Source of the DNA: JBKJUK01 sp046590705
Lineage (GTDB): Bacteria; Acidobacteriota; Thermoanaerobaculia; Gp7-AA8
Reading direction: 5' to 3'
Length of the DNA stretch: 21,640 bases
NCBI GenBank assembly: GCA_046590705.1
Contig: JBKJUK010000008.1
Span: 1 to 21,640, forward strand
The notes below the pieces were generated by a model that ran no database searches, was not told the DNA's origin, and was given only the letters and a program-made list of their open reading frames with translations. The position numbers were made by a program, and so were the translations under genes. Shown one piece after another: positions 7,868-16,200 of this stretch; position 1 is the first letter of the stretch; the number at the start of each line of letters is the position of its first letter.

Positions 7868-7896
7868 TTGCAATTTTGCGTAACCCGTTCTACTGT
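7868..7896 (+). promoter_or_regulatory. Possible sigma-70 promoter of the histone-like gene
   Basis: TTGCAA (7868-7873) and TACTGT (7891-7896) are separated by 17 bp, in an AT-rich patch (from about 7845) that stands out from the GC-rich surroundings. The match is moderate: 4 of 6 and 3 of 6 consensus bases. It would give a leader of about 40 nt before the ATG at 7942. The Shine-Dalgarno AAGGAG at 7931-7936 is strong. Confidence 0.35.
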
Positions 7897-7941
7897 GGTA
7901 GTCACGATCGTTCTAACGACGCATTCAAGTAAGGAGACGCT

Positions 7942-8289
7942 ATGGCCACATCTGCAAAAAAATCCTCGGGAAAATCGGAGAAATCAATGGTTGGAAAGAG
8001 TGCATCTGCAGCAAAGTCCGGCGCCGGTAAGAAGGCCGCAAGCAAGTCAGCAGCGAAGAGCAGCAAGAGCAGCGCGAAGAAATCCTCCGCGAGACCGGCT
8101 GCGAAGTCGTCAGCCAAAAAGGCCGCACCGAAGAGCAGCGTGAAGAAGTCGCCGGCGAAATCAGCGGCGAAGAAATCGCCTGCCAAGAAAGCGAGCAGCA
8201 AGAAAGCAAGCAGCGCCAAGAAAGCCACCGCACCGAAGAGCAGCGCCAAGAAAGCAGGCAGCAGCAAGAAAGCAGCAAAGAAGAAGTAG
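7942..8289 (+). CDS. Histone H1-like Lys/Ser/Ala-rich DNA-binding protein
   Basis: This 115-residue protein is about 31% Lys, 27% Ser and 26% Ala, with one Glu, one Arg and no aromatic residues. It is made of irregular repeats such as SAKK, SPAKK and KKAS, like the C-terminal tail of eukaryotic histone H1 and bacterial H1-like proteins (chlamydial Hc1/Hc2, Bordetella BpH1, AlgP tail). It should be unfolded, strongly basic and bind DNA non-specifically, acting in nucleoid compaction or global regulation. It lacks any folded head domain. A strong AAGGAG lies 5 nt before the ATG, and a large terminator follows. The repetitive codons create a hydrophobic antisense frame that is not a gene. Composition alone supports the call; binding is inferred. 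Confidence 0.82.
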   Translation: MATSAKKSSGKSEKSMVGKSASAAKSGAGKKAASKSAAKSSKSSAKKSSARPAAKSSAKKAAPKSSVKKSPAKSAAKKSPAKKASSKKASSAKKATAPKSSAKKAGSSKKAAKKK

Positions 8290-8310
8290 TTACACGCTTT
8301 CGGTTACTTC

Positions 8311-8386
8311 AGGGGCGCATGACCGGGCCTCGCATCAACGGAAGTCTCAGACATCCGGTGCGAGGGCGGGTCATGCGCCCCTTTCG
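8311..8386 (+). terminator. Strong Rho-independent terminator of the histone-like gene
   Basis: A perfect 14-bp outer stem pairs AGGGGCGCATGACC (8311-8324) with GGTCATGCGCCCCT (8369-8382). It continues after a 3-base internal loop with CCTCGCA (8328-8334) pairing TGCGAGG (8359-8365). The stem is followed by the T-rich TTTCGTTT. It begins 22 bp after the stop codon at 8289. The stem is unusually long for a terminator, which fits a highly expressed short gene. Confidence 0.8.
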
Positions 8387-8423
8387 TTTGTGGGACGCCT
8401 GAGAAGGATCTGCCCTACGTCAC

Positions 8424-8600
8424 GTCATTCCGATGAGCACGCGCGATCGCGGGCCTGCCGCAGAGTGCAATGCGAAGAGGAATCTCCGGTCCGCGCAAAT
8501 GCGGTGCATCGGTACGACCCTCGCGGCGCGGAACGGAGATTCCTCTTCGCGCGTCACACCTCGCAAGTTCGCCGAAACGTCCCGTGCTCATCGGAATGAC
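8424..8600 (-). repeat. 177-bp dispersed palindromic element, copy 3 (complete, inverted)
   Basis: This complete copy is in the opposite orientation to copies 1 and 2. Terminal repeats GTCATTCCGATGAGC (8424-8438) and GCTCATCGGAATGAC (8586-8600) match exactly. The central palindrome and the GGTACGACCCTCGCGGCGCG loop are the reverse complement of copy 1. Its length is exactly that of copy 2. It sits between the convergent 3' ends of the histone-like gene and the diguanylate cyclase. Confidence 0.85.
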
Positions 8601-8640
8601 GCCGCGGTACGTGAACGCGAAGTGATACCTTCGCCTTTCA

Positions 8641-8670
8641 CCCCGGCCCCTCGACCCCGGCCCCCGGCCC
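8641..8670 (-). other. G-rich tract on the minus strand after the cyclase stop
   Basis: Read on the minus strand this has five runs of three to five G separated by loops of 2, 2, 4 and 2 bases, a G-quadruplex-compatible pattern. It begins 7 bp beyond the diguanylate cyclase stop (8677), so in the transcript it would be at the very start of the 3' untranslated region. It belongs to the GGCCGGGG family also seen near 4483, 16748, 18253 and 18943. Any function in RNA stability or termination is inference. Confidence 0.4.
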
Positions 8671-8676
8671 GATCTC

Positions 8677-10299
8677 CTACCCCGCCGATCGGACGCAACC
8701 GCGGCCTGCGTCTTTCGCTGCGTAGAGCGCTCTGTCCGCAGCGGACGTCCAGTCCACCAGGACATCGAACGAAGGACGCAGCATTGCGACCCCGGCGCTG
8801 AATGTGGTGCGGAACCTCTCGCCTCCGGGAGCAGTCAGCTCGATCGCCCGGAAGTCCTCCAGCAGATTGTCCATCAGGCGCGTTGCATCCCGCTCAGTGA
8901 GATGCTCCAGCAGAATTGCGAACTCCTCGCCGCCGTATCGTCCGATCAGATCCGACTGCCGCAGCCGTTTTTTGAGGAACGTAGCGAGTGAGTTGAGTAC
9001 GCGGTCACCGACCGGGTGACCGAAGCGATCATTCACACTCTTGAAGTGATCGAGGTCGAGCATCACCAGCGCGGCAGAGTATTGCGGCCTGCTTTTTCCC
9101 GTAGCGATCGCCACTTTGACCTTCTCCAGGAAAGCAGTGTGCGTGAGCAGGCCGGTGAGACCGTCGCGTTCGAGAAGACTGCGGAGAAAGCGTGCACGCT
9201 CGATGCGAGCGGAAACGGAGGAGAGCAGAAGGGCCGGCTGGACAGGTTTGACGAGGTGATCGTCGGCGCCGACGTGCATCCCGCGAATGCGATCCTGGAT
9301 ACGGCCTTCAGTGGTGAGGAACAGGATCGGAAGCATGGTGGCTGATTCTCTGGTGCGCACGTATTTGGCCAGATCGTAGCCGGACACGCCCGGCAGTTTC
9401 ACATCGAGAAGCAGCAGCTCCGGCGAGAACGTTTCCAGAGCGTGATCGAGTTCGCTGGGGTCGCTGATTACCAGCACTTCGTATCCGGCCGGCTCGAGTA
9501 CCGCGTGGATGAGATCCGCGTGATCCTGCTCGTCTTCCACCGAAAGAACGCGTGGAGGAGCGCTGGAGGTGCGCGCCAGAAGATGATTCATCTGCCGCGT
9601 GAGGGCCGACCAGTCCAGCGGTCGATCGAAGTAGGCGTCGGCGCCGCACCGAATGGCTTCGACCTTGTCGAGAATCCCCGACTGATTGCTGATGAGAATC
9701 GCTGCAACCTGGTCGCCTTCAGTCGATTCTCGCAGCGTTCCGATTAATTTATATCCGCTGCCATCGGGGAGTTCGGCGTCGATCACCGCGCCATCCGGTT
9801 CGCGCAGGACGAGTTGCATCATGGCCTCGGCAGAGGTCGCCGCTGAACGAACGGTCATTCCCTCAGCTTCCAGAAGAGGCTGCAGAATGAGATGCTCCTG
9901 CGTGTCACCGACCAGAAGGATGTCGAAGGAAAGTCTGGGCGATTTGACCGGGACAACCGGATCATGCGGTTTTCCTTCGCCGCGCAGGTCGTTCCGTATG
10001 GCTTCGATCTGTTCGCGCCAGCGGAAAATGTCTGGTGTGCGCGGCGCGAGATTTCGTCGCAGCATTTCATCGCAGTCGCGCTCGGCCTGGCCCGACAGAA
10101 GGCTGGTCAGGAGGAAGCCGTGTGTTCCACCGAGACCTGACAGTCCATGGAAGTGCCTCATCAACCCGTCCAGCGACTCGAAGTCTTCCGGTGTCGAGCT
10201 GAGCGTCTCCAGCAGGCCTTCCATCTTCTCCAGCCGGAGATTGGAGTTGACTACGAAGGATTTCCGCAGTCTCTCGAGTACGTTTTCAACCGCAGGCAT
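8677..10299 (-). CDS. PleD-like diguanylate cyclase, Hpt-REC-REC-GGDEF
   Basis: The protein has 540 residues. An N-terminal Hpt-like domain (about 1-105) carries FHGLSGLGGTHGF, with His51 as the likely phosphoacceptor. A first receiver (about 125-240, acceptor Asp174 in VIDAELPDGSG) lacks the usual acidic pair (LLVGDT). The second receiver (about 250-370) is canonical, with VEDE, Asp299 in LLLDVKLPG, LTT and KP. The GGDEF domain (about 378-535) has DGLTGLL, DLDHFKSVND and the intact active site GGEEF (456-460). An RxxD inhibitory site (RQSD, 447-450) lies five residues before it, so c-di-GMP feedback is expected. The ATG at 10299 follows the previous stop by one base (TGA-A-ATG), implying translational coupling; a TTG at 10314 is the alternative. 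It probably makes c-di-GMP in response to the kinase upstream. Confidence 0.9.
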   Translation of the reverse strand: MPAVENVLERLRKSFVVNSNLRLEKMEGLLETLSSTPEDFESLDGLMRHFHGLSGLGGTHGFLLTSLLSGQAERDCDEMLRRNLAPRTPDIFRWREQIEAIRNDLRGEGKPHDPVVPVKSPRLSFDILLVGDTQEHLILQPLLEAEGMTVRSAATSAEAMMQLVLREPDGAVIDAELPDGSGYKLIGTLRESTEGDQVAAILISNQSGILDKVEAIRCGADAYFDRPLDWSALTRQMNHLLARTSSAPPRVLSVEDEQDHADLIHAVLEPAGYEVLVISDPSELDHALETFSPELLLLDVKLPGVSGYDLAKYVRTRESATMLPILFLTTEGRIQDRIRGMHVGADDHLVKPVQPALLLSSVSARIERARFLRSLLERDGLTGLLTHTAFLEKVKVAIATGKSRPQYSAALVMLDLDHFKSVNDRFGHPVGDRVLNSLATFLKKRLRQSDLIGRYGGEEFAILLEHLTERDATRLMDNLLEDFRAIELTAPGGERFRTTFSAGVAMLRPSFDVLVDWTSAADRALYAAKDAGRGCVRSAG

Positions 10300-10300
10300 T

Positions 10301-10669
10301 TCAGGACTTTCCAAGAATCGCCCTCAGTTCGCTGGCCAGCGTCATGGGATCGAAAGGCTTGGTAATGATGCCCTTTGCTCCCAGCTCTCGAAGGCGCTGA
10401 ACTTCGGAAGACATGGCCTTGGCGGTGAGGAAGACCACCGGGATGGTCTTCGTCGAGACCTGGGCGCGGAGTGCAGCCAGCGTGTCGATTCCATCCATCC
10501 CGGGCATCATCATGTCGAGCAGAATGAAGTCGGGTTGTTCGGCGGCCGCTGCAGCAAGCCCTGATTCCCCGCTCCCCGCTTCCATCACTTCCATCCCGCC
10601 GACCAGCGCCAGGCTCATGTTGGCCACGCTCCTGACATCATCCTCGTCGTCGATGATCAGCACTTTCAT
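10301..10669 (-). CDS. Stand-alone response-regulator receiver (CheY-like)
   Basis: This 122-residue single receiver domain has all key residues: the acidic pair IIDDED near the N-terminus, phosphoacceptor Asp52 (ILLDMMMPG), Thr82 (FLTAKA) and Lys104 (ITKPFDP). There is no output domain. It overlaps the upstream hybrid kinase gene by four bases (ATGA), and its stop is one base before the cyclase start, so the three genes form one translationally coupled operon. It may act as a phosphate shuttle or sink between the kinase and the Hpt domain of the cyclase, or act by binding another protein. The role is inferred from context. Confidence 0.9.
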   Translation of the reverse strand: MKVLIIDDEDDVRSVANMSLALVGGMEVMEAGSGESGLAAAAAEQPDFILLDMMMPGMDGIDTLAALRAQVSTKTIPVVFLTAKAMSSEVQRLRELGAKGIITKPFDPMTLASELRAILGKS

Positions 10670-13600
10670 TGGTCCTGTCCCTTTTCCTGAACTTCATGAA
10701 GCTTGTCGACCAGTGCCAGCAGTTCATCCTGCGTGGCCCGCGATTTCATGAGAAATCGTGTAGGTCCGAGTCGCAGTCTATCGCGCTGCTGCTCGTCGAG
10801 ATCGCGACCGGTGTAAACGAGCACTGGAATATCTCTGAGAGCTCGATCTTCACGCAGCTCTGCAACGACATCGAAACCGTCGATATCCGGCAGTCCAACA
10901 TCCAGGACGATGAGGCTGGGAAGAGCTTCTCGCACGAGTTGCAGTGCCTCGCTTCCTGATGCGGCGGAGCGCAGTGTGTAGCCGTGATCTGCGAGCTGAC
11001 GGGTGATCACGTCGAGCAGCCCCGGGTCGTCCTCCACGATCACGATGTCCCTCTTTCCCGGGGCGCTGGTTGCTCGGCGGATGGCTTCGAGCAGGCTGTG
11101 GCTGCCGGTCCGCTCCGGTATCAGCACCACCAGTTTGTCGGTGAGAAGCACAGAGGAGAGTGGTACGTCGCTTCCGATCAGAATTACCGGGAGGTTGCTG
11201 AATCGGGCATCAGTGCGTACTCGCTCGAGAAGTGGCGAGCGCGAACTGTCGTTTTCGGCGATGATGACGAACACCGGTTGCTGCTCGAGAATCGACCAGG
11301 CCTCCTCGAACGAACTCACGAAGAGGCTGGACCGACCGTTGGTTTTGAAGATTGGCTCGAGCCACTCGCGGGTAGCAGTGGAGGTGAAACAAAGGATCGC
11401 AGGCTCCGCGGCAGGTGTGCTGGGCTGGCCTTCCGCCGCCGCGAGTCGAAACCAGAAAGTACTGCCGCTTCCCTCTACGCTCTTCACTCCGATCGTGCCA
11501 CCATGCTGCTCGATGATGGCCCTGGAGATAGCCAGTCCGAGACCGGTGCCTCCCTTGACCTTGGAGTCGGAGGCATCGACCTGCTGAAAGCGACGAAACA
11601 GTGCGCCGATGGCGTTCGATGGAATTCCGCGGCCTTCGTCTGTGACTGCGAACTCCACTTCGTTGCCCTGCATGCGGGAGGTGAAGCTGATCCGGCCACC
11701 CTTCTTCGAAAACTTGATGGCGTTGGAGGCGAGATTCACGATCACCTGCACGATCCTGTCAGCGTCCACCTGAACTGAACCCTCACTTGCGTCAACGGTC
11801 AGGGTGATCTGCTCCTGCTCAGCGAAGGAGCGGACTGATTCGAGTGATCGCTCGATGATCTGTGCGGACGAGATTACGTCGATGTGCAGGTCGGCCTTGC
11901 CGCTCTCGAGTCGTTCGAAATCGAGGATATCGTTGATGAGCGTGATGAGTCGGGTGCTGTTTCTCTCGGCGATCGCTACCAGATTTCGCGCCGCTGGCGG
12001 AAGTTCGCCGACCGCACCACCGGCCAGGAGCCCGAGTGAGCCCCGGATGGAAGTGAGTGGCGTGCGGAGTTCATGGCTGACGGTGGAGACGAAATCTTTC
12101 TTGATTCGATCGACTTCGTGGCGCTCACTCACATCCTGGATGTTTCCGGCCCACCTCTTCCCCGAAGCGCTGCTGAACTCGAACAGCGACATCTCGAAAG
12201 GGAACACCTCCCCGTTTCTACGACGACCTTTCCATAGCGTCACTTTTCCTTCTGACTCCTTGATGAATGAGTCGATGGTCTCAGTGCGCCGGACATCTTC
12301 CGGCCCGAGCAGAATGTGAACGGGCATGCCGATGAGTTCTCTTCTTCCAGAACCAAAGATTCGCTCAGCGGCCGGGTTGACCGTCTCGATCGCTCCGCGC
12401 GAGTCGAGAGTGATCAACCCACCGGACATATTGTCGATGATGGACCGTGTTCGCGATTCGTTTTCGATCAGAGCCGCTTCGGCCAGCTTTCGACGCACGA
12501 CGCTTCCAAGTTGCATTGCAACTGCTGAGATGGCACCGACGGTCGCCTCGTCGCGTTCGTTCCAGTCGCGGATGAAGAAAGTGAGCACGGCCACAACGTT
12601 CTGTTCCGACATGACCGGGACGCCGACACCGGCCGTGAAGCCTGCTTCCTGTGCGAGGCGGGTGCGTGGATAGGCCTTGTTGGTGCCGACATCCTTGAAC
12701 CAGATCGGCCCGCGTGCGGCCCACACTCTCCCCGGCAATCCCTGTCCCGGAGCAAATCTGAACTGCCTGCTCTCCAACGCAAAGACGCGCAGGCGCTCAT
12801 CATCAATGTGCCAGGCACTGACGAGTCGCATCTTTTTGTTGTTCACATCAGGTTCCCAGGCCTCTCCGAATGGCCAGCCCGTCACTTCACAGACCTTGCG
12901 GATCGCGGTCTGGAATGCCCCCACGATCGAAGTCTCCTGGTTCATCAGCAAGGTGATGGTCTGCAGAAGATTCGACTCCTCTTCGGACCGCTTCTTCTCA
13001 GTGACATCTCGGATGACGATGATGAAGCGGTCCTCTTCCACGTCCGCAGATTCGCTGACACTGGCCTCGGCGAGGAACGTCCCTGATCTCTGGCGACCGC
13101 GAATCTCGTGAGTGGCCACCTGCTGCAGCGGGGATGCGAGGTCGGGCAGAAAATCGTGGATGTCTCGCCCGAGAACAGTAGAAGGACGCCTGCCGAGGAT
13201 CCGCTCGGCGGCTGGGTTGATGGAGGTCACTTCTCCGGCAATGTTGCAGGTGATGATTCCGTCCACGACATTGGCTACTACCGCTCGCACGCCGGACTCG
13301 CTTTTGCGCAATGCGGCAGTCATTCGTGAAGCGATGGTGGCGGCGCGACGCTGCATGGTGGTGAGAATCCAGACCATCGCGCTGATGAGAAGGCTCAGGA
13401 CGATCCCACCCAGAAGGAATGCCGGTCCTTCGAAGTTGCGGTGGCTGGCGTCGTAGTTCGGCAGCGCGTGGACGTGGAAGGTCCAGGTCCGGCCGTAGAC
13501 ATTGATGAGATCCGTGCTACGCAGAGACGGTCCCGTCGGCTTTCCCGGAGCATTGCGAATGTTGTCCGTATCGTAAAGCAGTGCGCTTTGCAGCGGGATA

Positions 13601-15033
13601 CGCCCGTCATAAACCTCGAGTCCGAGGTTCTGAAGACCGCGGGGGAAGATGCCTGCGAATAGATCGCTGGCGCGAAATGCGGCATAGACCCAGCCCTGCA
13701 ATGCACTTCGTCGCTCCTCGACGGTACCGGCAGGCGCCCCGAGTCGATAGACCGGAAAGAACATGGTGATGCTCGTGCGCTTCTCCTGATCCTGAAGGAG
13801 GCTCAGCGGAGCAGAGACAACCGGCAGGTTTCTGTCGCGCGAACTCTCGGCGGCAGCGCGACGATAGCGCTCCGTACCGAGGTCGAATCCTTCAGCGAGC
13901 GCGGAGCGGGGCTCGACGTACTTGATGGGCAGGTAGTCCTGGCGCGATCCGGCCGGGTACACAGTGAAGGTCGCGCCAAGTTCCGTCCGCGTGTCTCTCA
14001 CGAATTGTTCGAGCGAGGCCGCCGGAATCAGCGGAACGTAGCTGATGGAGTAGATCCCGGGGAAGCGCCGTTTGATATCCATGCGGCGAACGTACTCGCT
14101 CCAGGCTCGCTGATCGAGTTCGGGACTTACCTGCAGAAGGGCGCCGCAGCCTCGCAGGACCTCGGCGTAAGCGCCCATGCGATTCGTGAGCGCTTCCTCC
14201 ATCCGTTCGGACTGTCGTGCGAAACCCTGATGCTGCTGGTCCTGAACTTTGCTTGATACTGCCCGGGATACGATCAGCGTACCGAGCAGGGTGGCTACCA
14301 GCGTGACAATGGCAAGAAGAGGACTGCTGCGAGGTGTCAGGGTCGGGCGGGTTAGCGAAGGATCCACGTCGATTCGGCCAGTGAGAAACTCCCGCGAAGA
14401 GAATCGTCCGCTCCGGGTATCGGAACCCTCCGACGTTACTCGTTTGACCGCCGAACCGGCGAGGTTGCGTTGCCGGAGAAGTTCTTCTGCATGATCCCGG
14501 TCGATGATGGTCTGTCGGACCTCAGCGAGGCTGAGCTTGAGCTCGAGCTGATTGATGACCTGCTTGGCCAGGATACGGAGCGCGGCGATCTGACTCTCGT
14601 TTAGTTCGCGCGGGCGAGTGTCGAGCACGCAGAGAGTTCCAATGGCGAGCCCTTCCGGAGTGACCAGGGGAGCACCTGCGTAGAAGCGAACTAAAGGTGG
14701 GCCGGTGACCAGCGGGTTGTCGGCGAAACGTTCGTCGGTTTCTGCATCTTCAACTGTGAAGACGTCGGGCTCCCCGATGGCATGGCTGCAGAAAGCGATG
14801 TCTCGCGGAGTTTCCGATACCTCGATTCCGAGTCGCGACTTGAACCACTGGCGATCGGAATCGATCAGGCTGACCAGCGACATGGGCGTGCCGCAGATCT
14901 GCGCCGCCAGTCGCGTGATGTCATCAAACGCCTCCTCGGACGAGGTGTCGAGAATTGCGTAGCGACGCAGAGCCTCGAGCCGTTCATGCTCGTGGTCGGG
15001 GACCGCTCCTGTTGCTTCCGTCGTGTCTTTCAT
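10666..15033 (-). CDS. Membrane hybrid histidine kinase, GAF-CHASE-PAS-GAF-PAS-HisKA-HATPase-REC-REC
   Basis: This is a 1455-residue sensor. Domain order by eye: cytoplasmic GAF (about 25-165, with FCSHAI and GTLCVLDT), TM1 (239-256), extracytoplasmic CHASE-type sensor (about 300-520, with FPGIYSISYVP), TM2 (537-558), PAS (580-680), GAF (690-850), PAS (858-970), HisKA with His987 in VSHELRTPL, HATPase with N-box NLASNAIKFS, DEGRGI and GGTGLGLAIS, a degenerate receiver (about 1211-1320), and a canonical C-terminal receiver with Asp1378. The degenerate receiver lacks the acidic pair and the phosphoacceptor. CHASE domains bind small extracellular ligands such as cytokinin-like adenines in known cases; the ligand here is unknown. 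It is the first gene of the phosphorelay operon. The ATG at 15033 has no strong Shine-Dalgarno. Confidence 0.9.
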   Translation of the reverse strand: MKDTTEATGAVPDHEHERLEALRRYAILDTSSEEAFDDITRLAAQICGTPMSLVSLIDSDRQWFKSRLGIEVSETPRDIAFCSHAIGEPDVFTVEDAETDERFADNPLVTGPPLVRFYAGAPLVTPEGLAIGTLCVLDTRPRELNESQIAALRILAKQVINQLELKLSLAEVRQTIIDRDHAEELLRQRNLAGSAVKRVTSEGSDTRSGRFSSREFLTGRIDVDPSLTRPTLTPRSSPLLAIVTLVATLLGTLIVSRAVSSKVQDQQHQGFARQSERMEEALTNRMGAYAEVLRGCGALLQVSPELDQRAWSEYVRRMDIKRRFPGIYSISYVPLIPAASLEQFVRDTRTELGATFTVYPAGSRQDYLPIKYVEPRSALAEGFDLGTERYRRAAAESSRDRNLPVVSAPLSLLQDQEKRTSITMFFPVYRLGAPAGTVEERRSALQGWVYAAFRASDLFAGIFPRGLQNLGLEVYDGRIPLQSALLYDTDNIRNAPGKPTGPSLRSTDLINVYGRTWTFHVHALPNYDASHRNFEGPAFLLGGIVLSLLISAMVWILTTMQRRAATIASRMTAALRKSESGVRAVVANVVDGIITCNIAGEVTSINPAAERILGRRPSTVLGRDIHDFLPDLASPLQQVATHEIRGRQRSGTFLAEASVSESADVEEDRFIIVIRDVTEKKRSEEESNLLQTITLLMNQETSIVGAFQTAIRKVCEVTGWPFGEAWEPDVNNKKMRLVSAWHIDDERLRVFALESRQFRFAPGQGLPGRVWAARGPIWFKDVGTNKAYPRTRLAQEAGFTAGVGVPVMSEQNVVAVLTFFIRDWNERDEATVGAISAVAMQLGSVVRRKLAEAALIENESRTRSIIDNMSGGLITLDSRGAIETVNPAAERIFGSGRRELIGMPVHILLGPEDVRRTETIDSFIKESEGKVTLWKGRRRNGEVFPFEMSLFEFSSASGKRWAGNIQDVSERHEVDRIKKDFVSTVSHELRTPLTSIRGSLGLLAGGAVGELPPAARNLVAIAERNSTRLITLINDILDFERLESGKADLHIDVISSAQIIERSLESVRSFAEQEQITLTVDASEGSVQVDADRIVQVIVNLASNAIKFSKKGGRISFTSRMQGNEVEFAVTDEGRGIPSNAIGALFRRFQQVDASDSKVKGGTGLGLAISRAIIEQHGGTIGVKSVEGSGSTFWFRLAAAEGQPSTPAAEPAILCFTSTATREWLEPIFKTNGRSSLFVSSFEEAWSILEQQPVFVIIAENDSSRSPLLERVRTDARFSNLPVILIGSDVPLSSVLLTDKLVVLIPERTGSHSLLEAIRRATSAPGKRDIVIVEDDPGLLDVITRQLADHGYTLRSAASGSEALQLVREALPSLIVLDVGLPDIDGFDVVAELREDRALRDIPVLVYTGRDLDEQQRDRLRLGPTRFLMKSRATQDELLALVDKLHEVQEKGQDQ

Positions 15034-15142
15034 GTGATCGGTTCTTGTTTTGCGGGTGTCTGATTTCGATTCTACGGCACAGCGTCGAACGATGACATTT
15101 GAATACTGATGCCAGTGACCTCATCCCCCGCTCACCAGCGGC

Positions 15143-15318
15143 GTCATTCCGACGAGCACGCGCAGTCGTAATCTGACCGCGGCAAGGTATGCGAGGAAGA
15201 ATCTCCGGTCCGCGCAGGCGCGGTGAGCCGGCTCGATCTTCGCGGCGCGTACCGGAGATTCCTCTTCGCACGAACTCATCGCAAGCGCCTTTCGTCATCG
15301 CGCGCTCATCGGAATGAC
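15143..15318 (-). repeat. Dispersed palindromic element, copy 4 (176 bp, inverted, diverged)
   Basis: The ends are GTCATTCCGACGAGC (15143-15157) and GCTCATCGGAATGAC (15304-15318), one mismatch from perfect. The central palindrome runs from GCGAGGAAGAATCTCCGG at 15191 to CCGGAGATTCCTCTTCGC ending at about 15269; the left arm has two changes relative to the other copies. Orientation is as copy 3. It lies in the divergent region between the hybrid kinase and the DUF2238 gene. The rest of 15034-15421 shows no gene. Confidence 0.82.
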
Positions 15319-15421
15319 ACGAATACGCGAGTCGCGTAGATGGCTTCTGGTTCACCGCGAAGTTCTCGAAAGAATTACACTACAGCTTCGCAACTGAGGG
15401 AGAACGAAGCCGGGGAGATGA

Positions 15422-16063
15422 ATGCAAAACAGAACATACCTCCTGATCCTGCTGGCGATCGCGTCTGCAGTCTTCACCTGGTCGGCCATCGCTCCGCACG
15501 ACCGGTTCACCTGGATTCTCGAAGTTTTACCGGCAGTGATCGGTGCGACAGCGCTGGCCGCTACGTGGCAGCCATTTCCGTTGTCACGACTCGTGTACGG
15601 TCTGATTACGCTGCACGCCATCATCCTGATGATCGGCGGCCATTACACCTACGCGGAAGTTCCTCTCTTCAACTGGATACGGGACGAGTTCGGGATGGCG
15701 CGCAATCATTACGACCGCGTGGGACATTTCGCGCAGGGCTTTGTACCGGCCATGATCGCCAGAGAGATTCTGCTGCGACGATCGCCGCTGCAGCGAGGTA
15801 AGTGGTTGAACTTCGTGATCGTCTCGATCTGCCTGGCAATCAGCGCAGTGTATGAACTCTTCGAATGGGCTGCCGCTGCATTCTCCGGAGAAGCAGCAGA
15901 CGCTTTCCTCGGAACACAGGGCGACCCATGGGACACGCAGAAAGACATGACCCTGGCACTGATCGGGGCGTGCACGGCACTGCTGCTTCTCTCCCGGCTG
16001 CACGACCGCTCCATGGCGAAGGTTCCGCGCATCAGAGCTTTGACGGATCCAGTAGAAGCGTGA
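15422..16063 (+). CDS. YjdF / DUF2238 family inner-membrane protein
   Basis: This 213-residue multi-pass membrane protein has the conserved blocks of the YjdF/DUF2238 family. These are GGHYTYAEVPLFNW (about 72-85), NHYDRVGHFAQGF (95-107), the acidic pair YELFEW (144-149) and GTQGDPWDTQKDM (164-176). Helices lie at about 5-24, 33-48, 57-72, 103-118, 130-149 and 177-192. The conserved His, Asp and Glu residues suggest a metal- or lipid-related active site, but the biochemical role is not known. GGGGAG lies 4 nt before the ATG. The last eleven or so codons overlap, in antisense, the degraded gene fragment at 16032-16200, so the natural 3' end may have been altered by the same rearrangement. Confidence 0.88.
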   Translation: MQNRTYLLILLAIASAVFTWSAIAPHDRFTWILEVLPAVIGATALAATWQPFPLSRLVYGLITLHAIILMIGGHYTYAEVPLFNWIRDEFGMARNHYDRVGHFAQGFVPAMIAREILLRRSPLQRGKWLNFVIVSICLAISAVYELFEWAAAAFSGEAADAFLGTQGDPWDTQKDMTLALIGACTALLLLSRLHDRSMAKVPRIRALTDPVEA

Positions 16064-16200
16064 ACTTCCCGGTGAGCGGATCGAGCTTCATCAGCTTTCC
16101 ATCGCGACTTCTGAAAATTCGCGAGGATGCAGAGATCTCGTTGTAGAGCGTAGGCTGACTGAACGCGTTGACACTGACGGTTTGATGGAGAATTCTCCCG
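16032..16200 (-). pseudogene. C-terminal fragment of an unidentified protein
   Basis: A minus-strand frame of about 55 codons reads like real protein: SVNAFSQPTLYNEISASS at its start, then a DGKLMKLDPLTGKF segment, ending LLLDPSKL-stop at 16034-16032. It has no start codon of its own and is shifted relative to the ABC fragment that precedes it. An in-frame stop at 16223-16221 limits it on the other side. The DGKLxKLDPxTGKF pattern recalls beta-propeller or TolB/PQQ-like repeats, but I cannot assign a family. It is read as the surviving tail of a gene whose front was deleted. It overlaps the end of the DUF2238 gene by 32 bp in antisense. Confidence 0.5.

Noticed and set aside
7902..8267. Minus-strand frame rich in Leu, Ala and Phe that looks like a membrane protein
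   Set aside because: It is the antisense shadow of the repetitive Lys/Ser/Ala codons of the histone-like gene.
8677..15033. Signalling operon considered as a cyclic-nucleotide anti-phage system
   Set aside because: The nucleotide enzyme is a standard GGDEF cyclase and no effector (nuclease, membrane pore, CARF or SAVED protein) is nearby.
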